From an uncultured Gemmatimonadota bacterium (GTDB lineage Bacteria > Gemmatimonadota > Gemmatimonadetes > Gemmatimonadales > Gemmatimonadaceae): a stretch of DNA of 13,602 bases. The stretch covers positions 1 to 13,602 of the forward strand of contig CAMLHT010000095.1 of NCBI GenBank assembly GCA_946479895.1, read 5' to 3'. The notes below the pieces were generated by a model. The model was not told the origin of the DNA and ran no database searches. It saw nothing but the letters and a program-made list of their open reading frames with translations. Made by a program: the position numbers and the translations under genes. Position 1 is the first letter of the stretch; every line of letters starts with the position of its first letter. Below are positions 7,001-12,869 of the stretch, piece by piece.

Positions 7001-7468
7001 TCGATCTACGGCCTCCTCGACGGAACCTTCGGCCACGAGCTGAACAACCAGACGGAAGGCTGGGGCCTGCTGGACATCAGCTCCGCGTACTTCGACCAGG
7101 CGGGCAAGTCGGTCGAGACGGCCAAGCCGGTGGGTTACGGCTGGCGGGTCGGCGGCGCCGAGGGCGCGGGCACGGGCGGATTCTACGACCTGCTCGGACC
7201 CAACAACTACAACGTGGAGACGGCGTCGTACATGAAGCTCCGCGAGGTGAACCTGAGCTACCGCATCGGCCGCATCGCGGCGATCGGCGGCGACTGGACG
7301 GTCGGCGTCATCGGCCGGAACCTCTACACCTGGACCGACTACACCGGCATCGATCCGGAAACGGGCGCCGGGGCCGGCACGACCGGTTCGGGCCTGATCA
7401 ACGGCGTCGACCAGGCGTCGTACCCGAATCTCCGCCAGTTCACCTTCAGCTTCTCCACGCGGTACTAG
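4094..7468 (+). CDS. SusC/RagA-family TonB-dependent outer-membrane receptor
   Basis: This 1124-aa outer-membrane transporter imports a large ligand with TonB energy and a SusD lid. A signal peptide ends near residue 26 (ASA-QAQ). A carboxypeptidase-regulatory-like fold follows (about 31-110: LTGKVQAESGAPIEGANV, then GYAPETRTI). The plug domain (about 117-255) has LSEVVVTG, LRALQGKIPGVRI, LIVVDGAIM and ASGVINIKTKRG, the SusC/RagA landmarks. A long beta-barrel ends in FTFSFSTRY. ATG 4094 is preferred over the in-frame TTG 4076 because GGGGAG (4078-4083) lies 10 bases before it and the signal peptide then begins MIQKNRVR. Mature cysteines occur only as three close pairs: 293/303, 710/715 and 866/877. 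SusD follows after 13 bases. Homologues take up glycans, peptides or other polymers; no substrate can be inferred. Confidence 0.95.
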   Translation: MIQKNRVRAMALAALAALLSVPAASAQAQTAVLTGKVQAESGAPIEGANVIIADVNISVGTNAQGIYTTTIPSARVSGQQVVVRVRAIGYAPETRTISLTAGTHTENFTMKQDVNRLSEVVVTGTAGGEGVERSKVPYAIARISEADIPVPALDPLRALQGKIPGVRIASTGGAPGATPQILMRGPTSINAQGRSQGPLIVVDGAIMRNANLDELGGLDIESVEVVKGAAGSTLYGSTAASGVINIKTKRGNSRDGVSFNVRSEIGVSDPNHISWGMPENHPLQLDETGTRFCVGGSASAAPCSVTLDWMREFQRINGVIGDTTRVGRSVQFSSPSGSAGDLQNVFQSNIWPGQMYDAYAALVTRGLITVNSLDASGRMGAVRFFASGQYTDNQGGIRGGPTATNSRARINLDYDARSDLLIQLSTAFNKSLGQGGSTPDFFAIFRGLPPGTDILARDTLGRTFVVVGGTGFRPTGNGGTGLFNDQEWSNAFGTANRFLGNFQATYNPAEWVTLGGQFAYDNRQVSNQSYNFKGYRTRQTSTTALGSMSVSDSYNEAMNGNVNATFRKQMTSDLNTKLSLSALGDQATFSDNGGSGSQFIVKDIFSLSNTSTNKTATSSSQRDRNLGFSTAVNADYKDRYILEGAVRYDGSSRFGEGQRWAPFSRVSGVWRVSQEPFFNVPGVTDFRLRGSRGTAGKAPSFTAQYETYSCSTTGCSLGQAGNTLLKPETTTEVELGADATLFDRLGLEVTHVNGVSRNQILNVPTPYSLGFASQWQNAGTLANYTWEVGLSMPVVTKRDFNWSMRGTWDRTRTYITELFMPEYFTNGGTNQGSGSFFLMTDNDSVVDGFPMNRYGNLWGRKFYKTCGDMPAIVQAQCGDGKAYQVNDQGWVVWVGDGNSYKDGITKNLWQAKLSAADSPWNYPLYFGHPIIDRPLRGEANEGVGKNHIIGNTLPDFRITYGNNIQYKKLSIYGLLDGTFGHELNNQTEGWGLLDISSAYFDQAGKSVETAKPVGYGWRVGGAEGAGTGGFYDLLGPNNYNVETASYMKLREVNLSYRIGRIAAIGGDWTVGVIGRNLYTWTDYTGIDPETGAGAGTTGSGLINGVDQASYPNLRQFTFSFSTRY

Positions 7469-7481
7469 GAGCCCCCCGATA

Positions 7482-9224
7482 ATGAACCGAAACTTCCTTC
7501 GATACGTCGTCCTGGCGACGGCAGTGGGGCTCGGCGCCTGCGACCTGGCGATCGAGAACCCGAATTCCGGCGACACCCGGCGCGTGCTGGGTACGCCGGA
7601 TGATGCCGAGGCACTGATCTCGACGTACTACAAGCGCTGGCACTCCGGCGTCTACGGCAGCACCACCAATCTCGAGGGCATGGCCAACGTCATGTCGATG
7701 ATGAACTACTCGAGCCTGGCCAACAACTGCCAGAACAACCACATCCCGTTCACGGGCTACTCGAACACGAACACGCCAGGCAATGTCTGCAAGGATGAGA
7801 ACGCGCGGTTGTACCAGTACATGGGTGAGGTGAACCGCGTCTCGTCGAACTTCCTCGAGCAGATGGACAAGGGTCTCACGCTCGGCACGACGGACGCGGC
7901 GACCGACGCGCGGAACCTGCGGGCCCGCGCGTTCGCCGAGTTCCTGCGCGGCCTGTCGCTCGGCTACACGGCGATGATGTACGACTCGTCATCCATCGTG
8001 TCGCCGTCCATGAGCACGGCCCCGGCGGATTGCGTCGATGCCGGCGGCGTGTGCTCGGGCGCCCTCCGGATCTACACGGAGGTGCACGATTCGGCCCAGG
8101 CTGCCCTCGATCGCGCGCTCGGCTACACGAACGCGGCGACGATCACCGGCACCGGCGGATTCCCGATCCCCAACACCTGGCTCCCGTCGTCCACGACGTG
8201 GACCCAGGCGGAGTTCTCCAAGCTGATCCACAGCTACAAGGCCCGGTTCCGCGCCAACATCGCGCGGTCCTCGGCCGATCCGGTGGACTGGGCGAAGGTA
8301 GTTGCCGACGCCCAGGCGGGCATCACCAAGGATCACGACAACATCACAAGCACGACGTCGGGACCCTTCAACTCGTGGCGCCAGCAGTACGACCAGGCGG
8401 ACACGTGGCACCAGATGCCGGCATTCATCATCGGCATGGCCGACAACTCGGGCAGCTACCAGGCGTGGATCAACACGCCGATCGGCCAGCGTGGCTCGGG
8501 CAACACCGGCTTCTTCATGACTACGCCGGACCTTCGCTTCCCGCAGGGCGCGAACCGCGCGGCGCAGCAGGCCGACTTCTCGGCGAACTCGTGCAACGCG
8601 GCGGCGACGCCATGCAAGCGTTACTTCGAGAACCGCTCCGCCGGCGCCGACGTATTCTCGGGCGACGGATGGGGCTGGTCGAACTACAACTTCGTCCGCT
8701 TCCGCTCGTGGGTGAGGGCGGGTGATGCCGGCTCCGCGCGGAATGGCGCGACGCCGTTCTTCACCATGGCGGAGAACGACCTGCTTCGTGCCGAGGGCCT
8801 GTACAAGCTCGGCGGCAACGACGCGACGGTCGCGACGCTCATCAACAAGACGCGCACCGCGGGCATGGTGGGTGGCGCCGCCACCGGCGGCGGATTGCCG
8901 CCGGTCACGGCCGCGAATCGCGCGCTCCCGGTTGCCGGTGGCGCCGACTGCGTGCCGAAGGTGCCGAATGCCGCGGGGGTCCTGACCTGCGGCGATCTGT
9001 GGGAGGCGCTGAAGTACGAGAAGCGGATCGAGACGGCCTACACGCACTACGCGCCATGGTATCTCGACAGCCGCCGGTGGGACGACCTGCCGAAGGACAC
9101 GCCGCTGTACTGGGCCGTGCCGTACCAGGATCTGCAGGCTCGTGGACGTACCACGGAACAGCTGTACAGCACTGGTCCGTCCAACCCTGCCAGCGTGGCC
9201 AAGGGTTCGGCCTACGGCTGGTAA
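7482..9224 (+). CDS. SusD/RagB-family surface lipoprotein
   Basis: This 580-aa lipoprotein is the SusD-type binding partner that caps the SusC barrel. The signal peptide ends in lipobox LGAC with Cys20 acylated. The post-Cys segment DLAIENPNSGDTRRVLGTPDDAEAL is of the usual SusD form. The middle is rich in helices, as expected for SusD TPR-like repeats. The C-terminal part carries YEKRIETAYTHYAPWYLDSRRWDDLP, typical of this family near its end. AGGAG (7467-7471) overlaps the susC stop and is 10 bases before ATG 7482. Eight non-lipid cysteines form four close pairs (83/103, 184/191, 371/378, 490/503), consistent with disulfide-closed loops. Asp at position +2 after the lipid Cys would mean inner-membrane retention in E. 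coli, which does not fit SusD. Confidence 0.93.
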   Translation: MNRNFLRYVVLATAVGLGACDLAIENPNSGDTRRVLGTPDDAEALISTYYKRWHSGVYGSTTNLEGMANVMSMMNYSSLANNCQNNHIPFTGYSNTNTPGNVCKDENARLYQYMGEVNRVSSNFLEQMDKGLTLGTTDAATDARNLRARAFAEFLRGLSLGYTAMMYDSSSIVSPSMSTAPADCVDAGGVCSGALRIYTEVHDSAQAALDRALGYTNAATITGTGGFPIPNTWLPSSTTWTQAEFSKLIHSYKARFRANIARSSADPVDWAKVVADAQAGITKDHDNITSTTSGPFNSWRQQYDQADTWHQMPAFIIGMADNSGSYQAWINTPIGQRGSGNTGFFMTTPDLRFPQGANRAAQQADFSANSCNAAATPCKRYFENRSAGADVFSGDGWGWSNYNFVRFRSWVRAGDAGSARNGATPFFTMAENDLLRAEGLYKLGGNDATVATLINKTRTAGMVGGAATGGGLPPVTAANRALPVAGGADCVPKVPNAAGVLTCGDLWEALKYEKRIETAYTHYAPWYLDSRRWDDLPKDTPLYWAVPYQDLQARGRTTEQLYSTGPSNPASVAKGSAYGW

Positions 9225-9231
9225 CGAGTCG

Positions 9232-9759
9232 GTGCGAGCGAGACGTATCATGACCCTGATAGCCGGAGCGGGCTTCCTGACGGCGGGCTGCTATGCACTG
9301 CAGCCCGCCCCGGGAGTCGCTCCTGTCGTGGGGACCCGCGTGGCCATGGACATCAATGATGCCGGCCGCGTGGCTCTCGGGGGATCGATGGGTCCATCGA
9401 TCCTCCGTGTCTCCGGACGGCTGCTGTCGCAGGATGGGCCGGACTATGTGATGTCGGTGTCCGGCGTCGACCTGCTTCAGGGTGGATATCAGGCGTGGTC
9501 GGGTGAAACCGTCCGCATCAACAACAGCTACGTCTCGGCGCTGTACCAGCGGCGCTTTTCCCCGGCACGCACGGTCGTGCTGGGATCGGTGATCGTTGGC
9601 GCGGCGGTGCTCATCGGGGGGAAGGCTCTCCCGCGCAGCACATTCGACCCGGACACGACGCCGCCAGACACCGGTGTCACCAGGCGCGGCCGCCTTCCAG
9701 CGGTGCGTCGGGGCCTCCCCCCTTTTCTCCGAAGCATCAACCCACCACGGAGCTATTAA
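9232..9759 (+). CDS. Small lipoprotein of unknown function in the susCD operon
   Basis: I do not recognise the family. GTG 9232 gives a 175-aa protein whose first residues MRARRIMTLIAGAGFLTAGC form a basic n-region, hydrophobic core and TAGC lipobox with Cys20. ATG 9250 would remove the basic residues, so GTG is preferred, although no clear ribosome binding site precedes either. Residues 34-110 look like a small beta-rich domain (GTRVAMDINDAGRVALGG, then VSGVDLLQGGYQAWSGE). Residues 114-130 (TVVLGSVIVGAAVLIGG) are hydrophobic and could be a membrane segment, which is odd for a lipoprotein. The tail is Arg/Pro-rich. It begins seven bases after the susD stop and ends overlapping the next start (TAATG), so it is co-transcribed with susCD and may assist the complex. 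Confidence 0.8.
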   Translation: MRARRIMTLIAGAGFLTAGCYALQPAPGVAPVVGTRVAMDINDAGRVALGGSMGPSILRVSGRLLSQDGPDYVMSVSGVDLLQGGYQAWSGETVRINNSYVSALYQRRFSPARTVVLGSVIVGAAVLIGGKALPRSTFDPDTTPPDTGVTRRGRLPAVRRGLPPFLRSINPPRSY

Positions 9760-10652
9760 TGCGACGTATCTATAAACTTTCGTTGCTGTGCGTGGCCGCA
9801 GGCGCGGGCGCGTGCAGCATGCCGGATGTCGTCATCCCGACGGAAAACCTGCCGTACGCAGGCGTCCGTTTCATCAACGCCGTGCCGGACAGCGCCGGCG
9901 CGTTCGGCATGGACTTCCGTTTCGTCGACCTTCCGGAGAGCAACGCGCACTACCGGATCGGCTTCCGGAATCTCCCAACGAGCCAGGGCGTATCCTCGCA
10001 GATCGAGTACAAGGGCGCGCGCGAAGGCAGCCGCCATTTCCGGATCTTCCTGGACGACACGATCGCCGCCATTGCGTCGACGGTGGTTCGGGATTCGACC
10101 GTGAGCCTCGTCAAGGGCCATAACTACACGGCCATCATGTGGGGCAACGGCCGGTCCGCCGGCGCGGACAAGATGCGCCTCAGCTTCTGGGAAGAGGACG
10201 TCACCGAGCCGGCCGGCGGGAAAGTCAAGCTGCGCGTGATCAACGCGACGAACGCCGCGATCGACGTCCGGGCCTATGCGGGCACGGCGGCGGCGACGCA
10301 GACCGGAGCTCCGACCTGGGCCGCGCTTGCGCCGTATACCGCTTCGCCCTACATCGAGGTCGACACCACGGCGTACATGTACAACGTCCGCGCCGCCGGC
10401 GGGGCCACGAACCTCTTCTCGGATGTCCGTGCCATCCAAGGAACGCCTGCGACGTGCAGCGGCCAGACCTGCAAGGCGGGAGAGCGGGCCGACATCGATG
10501 CCGCCCCGGGAACGCGTGTGTCCGGATCGGCGGTGACGGGGATCGTGTTCCCCCGCTCAACCGCGGGGTCGCGCGCCATCCAGTTCACCTCGCCGGGCAT
10601 CACCTACATGTGGGACCGCCGGCCGCCCCGCAGCTGCGATCCGTACTGCTGA
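9759..10652 (+). CDS. DUF4397 domain lipoprotein
   Basis: This 297-aa protein has a signal peptide ending AGAC (Cys19), a lipobox with Ala rather than Leu at -3. YAGVRFINAVPDSAGAFGMD (34-53) is the characteristic DUF4397 opening. A second related segment, KVKLRVINATNAAIDVRAY (about 154-172), suggests a repeated immunoglobulin-like beta fold. DUF4397 has no established biochemical activity; members are exported surface proteins. Non-lipid mature cysteines lie in two short pairs (233/238 and 293/297), the last being the C-terminal residue. ATG 9759 overlaps the preceding stop as TAATG, with GGAG six bases upstream. It is the last gene of the susCD operon, before a strong hairpin. A role in ligand binding or in stabilising the SusCD complex is inference only. 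Confidence 0.85.
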   Translation: MRRIYKLSLLCVAAGAGACSMPDVVIPTENLPYAGVRFINAVPDSAGAFGMDFRFVDLPESNAHYRIGFRNLPTSQGVSSQIEYKGAREGSRHFRIFLDDTIAAIASTVVRDSTVSLVKGHNYTAIMWGNGRSAGADKMRLSFWEEDVTEPAGGKVKLRVINATNAAIDVRAYAGTAAATQTGAPTWAALAPYTASPYIEVDTTAYMYNVRAAGGATNLFSDVRAIQGTPATCSGQTCKAGERADIDAAPGTRVSGSAVTGIVFPRSTAGSRAIQFTSPGITYMWDRRPPRSCDPYC

Positions 10653-10677
10653 TCGCGGATTCACAGTCCGTCAACGC

Positions 10678-10708
10678 AAAGGGCCGCCGGGATTTCCCGG
10701 CGGCCCTT
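10678..10708. terminator. Hairpin terminator between convergent genes
   Basis: GGGCCGCCGGG (10681-10691) pairs perfectly with CCCGGCGGCCC (10696-10706) around the loop ATTT; AA/TT flanks extend it to 13 pairs. It lies 25 bases after the DUF4397 stop and 42 bases beyond the end of the convergent minus-strand gene. The tails are short on both strands (TTCG on plus, TTTGCGTT on minus), so it is probably a bidirectional terminator of moderate U-tract quality. Confidence 0.8.
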
Positions 10709-10749
10709 CGCGCATTCGGGGCGGTGCCCCTGACCGTATCTGCCGGCCG

Positions 10750-11304
10750 TCAGGGCTTCGCTGCCGCCGCGGCCAGGATCTCCGTGATTCGCGTCTCGAT
10801 CACCGACTTCGACGAGCAACGGGAATAGTCCTGGGCGAACTGCATCGGCTTCGCGGCCGCGGTGATCGTCGTCGTCACCTTCGTCCGCGAGGGCCCGTCG
10901 GCCTCGAGGTTCGTGAGCACCGTGAGGTAGAGCTCGTAGGAATCGGCGTTGGCGCCACCCTGAGTCGATCCGCATTCGAAGAAGGTGCTCAGCCGCTTCC
11001 TGCCCAGGGTCTGGCGCACCTTGAATCCCTCGTTGCCGATCTGGTGCTTCTTCGGATCGATGATGGTGAGGGGAATGGACACGGAGTCGTAAGCCATGGG
11101 AAGCGCGAGCCACAGCTTCTCCAGGGGGGCCTCGATCACCCTGGTGGCGGCGCCGTTATCGGGGTTGATGGTCAGCATGGTGTTCCCCGCGTACACCGTC
11201 TGGGTGCGGGAAGGAGCCCCTGCCGTCGACGATGACGAGGCGCAGGCGCCCGCGGCAGCCAGCAGGGCGAGGGGGAGAATCGGGGCGAACCGGGTCCGTT
11301 TCAT
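10750..11304 (-). CDS. Lipoprotein of unknown function
   Basis: I do not recognise the family. The 184-aa product begins MKRTRFAPILPLALLAAAGAC, a lipoprotein signal peptide with AGAC lipobox (Cys21), then a Ser-rich linker (ASSSSTAG). The mature part has the outline of a single alpha/beta domain: a leading segment VYAGNTMLTINPDNGAATRV, then LEKLWLALPMAYDSVSIPLTIIDP, a strand-rich middle with YELYLTVLTNLEADG, and an Ala/Lys-rich C-terminal helix (SVIETRITEILAAAAAKP). Two mature cysteines are present, in FECGS and SRCSS. The start is ATG at 11304, with GGAGAG (minus strand, 11315-11310) about five bases upstream. It is convergent with the susCD operon and divergent from the haloperoxidase gene, so its functional link to either is unproven. 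Confidence 0.82.
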   Translation of the reverse strand: MKRTRFAPILPLALLAAAGACASSSSTAGAPSRTQTVYAGNTMLTINPDNGAATRVIEAPLEKLWLALPMAYDSVSIPLTIIDPKKHQIGNEGFKVRQTLGRKRLSTFFECGSTQGGANADSYELYLTVLTNLEADGPSRTKVTTTITAAAKPMQFAQDYSRCSSKSVIETRITEILAAAAAKP

Positions 11305-11329
11305 TCAGTCTCTCCGCGAAAAGGAGAAA
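11302..11329 (-). promoter_or_regulatory. Hairpin covering the ribosome binding site of the minus-strand lipoprotein
   Basis: Reading the minus strand, TTTCTCC (11329-11323) can pair with GGAGAGA (11315-11309): six Watson-Crick pairs and one G-U around the seven-base loop TTTTCGC. The Shine-Dalgarno sequence of the 11304 start would be fully inside the stem. It could dampen translation or act as a simple thermosensor. Confidence 0.35.
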
Positions 11330-11367
11330 CATGGCGCATTCCCGCGAGCCCGCCACCTCGAAATGGG

Positions 11368-11396
11368 CTGTCTCGTAGATGCCCGGGCGCTAGATT
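11368..11396 (+). promoter_or_regulatory. Candidate promoter of the haloperoxidase/CRTAC1 operon
   Basis: CTGTCT (11368-11373) lies 17 bases from TAGATT (11391-11396). The -10 matches consensus at four of six positions and the -35 at three. The predicted start near 11403 gives a leader of about 20 bases before ATG 11424. It lies in the 119-base divergent spacer. Confidence 0.35.
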
Positions 11397-11423
11397 CTCC
11401 ACTCCCTCCCCTCCGGGTCCCAC

Positions 11424-12869
11424 ATGATGAAACGGCACCTCCCGGCGGCCTCTGCTTTCGTCGTGGCTGCACTCCTCGCCGGCTGCTCGCGCGCTCCCGA
11501 AGCCGACCCTCGCATCGTCTCGGAATGGATGCGAACCCTCTATGGAGCGATCCGCGCCGAACGGCTTTCGCCGCCCGTCGCGTCGCGCCTCATGGTGTAC
11601 GCCACGGCAGCGCTGCACGAGGGTCTCGTCGCCGTCGACCCGGATGGGGCGTCGGCCGTACGGACGCTGAACGGCGTGCCGCAGCTTCCGCGGGCCGACA
11701 AGCGGGGAACGCATGATCCGACGCTCACGGCGATGGCCGCCGAGCGGGTCGTGATGGACTCGCTCTTCCGCGACGGGCTGCCGACGACGCGCTCCACGCT
11801 GGCGCGGCTCGCCGACTCGATCAGCGGCGCCCGGGTGGAGCTCGGAGTATCCGACGCGATCCGAACACGCTCGGATGAGCTTGGCCGCGGGATCGGCCTG
11901 GCGATCGTTGCCTGGTCGCGTGGCGACGGCTTCGACGGCACGCGCGGACGCGCCTTCACGCCGAAGAAAGGCCTCGCCTACTGGGTCAACGACGCGCCAC
12001 CGACGGTCTACGCCACGCAGAACATCTCCGGGTCGAGCGAGTTCGTCGCGCTCAAGAATCCCGCGAACGTGCTCCAGTCGGGCAACTCGAGTGACCGGGG
12101 ACTCATCCTGAGCCGTCCGAAGAAGGCGGCGCCCGACCTGCCGCCCGTGAACATGGCCGGGATGTCGGAGCCCTACTGGGCAGAGCTCCGTCCGTTCGCG
12201 CTCAAGTCATGGAACGAGTGCGCGGTGCCCCCGGCGCCGGCTTACGCCACCGACAGCGGCTCCGAGCTGTTCCGGAATGCCGACGAGGTCCGCGCGTTCC
12301 GCTCGCGGCTGACCGACGAGGAGCGCACCATCGCCTACTACTGGGCCGACAACGCCGGCGAGTCGGGCACGCCGATCGGGCACTGGGTCTCCATCGCGAG
12401 CCAGATGGCGACCGCCCGCGGACTTCCGGCCGAAGCGGCCGCGCGCCTGATGCTGACCACGTCGGTCGCCCAGGCCGACGCGTTCATCGCGGTCTGGGGC
12501 TACAAGTACGGGCAGTCGCTGATCCGGCCGCGCACGTACATCCGCCGCGTCATGGATCCCTCGTGGGAGCCGCTGATCCCGACACCGCCGTTCCCGGAGT
12601 ATCCCTCCGGCCATTCCGGGGTGTCCGCGGCGTCGGCCGAGGTCCTCAGCGCGACCTTCGGTGACACGGTGGCGTTCATCGACAGCACGGGCCTGTCCAT
12701 CGGCAGCGCGGTACGTCACTTCGATTCGTTCCGGGCCGCGGCGCGCGAGGCGGGCATCTCGCGCATCTACGGCGGCATCCATTTCCCCTACGGAAACCTG
12801 GGTGGCCGCGCGCTCGGCGAGTGCGTCGGCGCGAAGGTCATCGATCGCATGAAGGGCGGCGCCCGGTGA
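11424..12869 (+). CDS. Vanadium-dependent haloperoxidase / PAP2-superfamily lipoprotein
   Basis: This 481-aa protein has a type II signal peptide (LAGC, Cys21). The vanadate/phosphate pocket is complete: K361 and R368 (WGYKYGQSLIRP), S395-G396-H397 (PEYPSGHS), and R447 and H453 (SRIYGGIH). The spacings K+7 to R and R+6 to H equal those of Curvularia inaequalis chloroperoxidase (K353/R360, R490/H496). W358 and F390 match its W350 and F397; bromoperoxidases have His at the latter position. The family oxidises halide with hydrogen peroxide or, as acid phosphatases, cleaves phosphate esters; the motifs favour haloperoxidase fold without proving activity. ATG 11424 is used, though ATG 11427 is equally possible, and no clear ribosome binding site is seen. 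The stop overlaps the next gene's GTG by four bases. Being lipid-anchored, it should act in the periplasm or at the cell surface. Confidence 0.9.
   Translation: MMKRHLPAASAFVVAALLAGCSRAPEADPRIVSEWMRTLYGAIRAERLSPPVASRLMVYATAALHEGLVAVDPDGASAVRTLNGVPQLPRADKRGTHDPTLTAMAAERVVMDSLFRDGLPTTRSTLARLADSISGARVELGVSDAIRTRSDELGRGIGLAIVAWSRGDGFDGTRGRAFTPKKGLAYWVNDAPPTVYATQNISGSSEFVALKNPANVLQSGNSSDRGLILSRPKKAAPDLPPVNMAGMSEPYWAELRPFALKSWNECAVPPAPAYATDSGSELFRNADEVRAFRSRLTDEERTIAYYWADNAGESGTPIGHWVSIASQMATARGLPAEAAARLMLTTSVAQADAFIAVWGYKYGQSLIRPRTYIRRVMDPSWEPLIPTPPFPEYPSGHSGVSAASAEVLSATFGDTVAFIDSTGLSIGSAVRHFDSFRAAAREAGISRIYGGIHFPYGNLGGRALGECVGAKVIDRMKGGAR

Noticed and set aside
3851..7576. Very long open frame (about 1241 codons) on the minus strand opposite susC
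   Set aside because: It is a codon-bias shadow: GC-rich third positions of the real gene suppress stop codons on the opposite strand. The translation is a low-complexity Arg/Ala/Val/Glu/Asp mixture with no domain.
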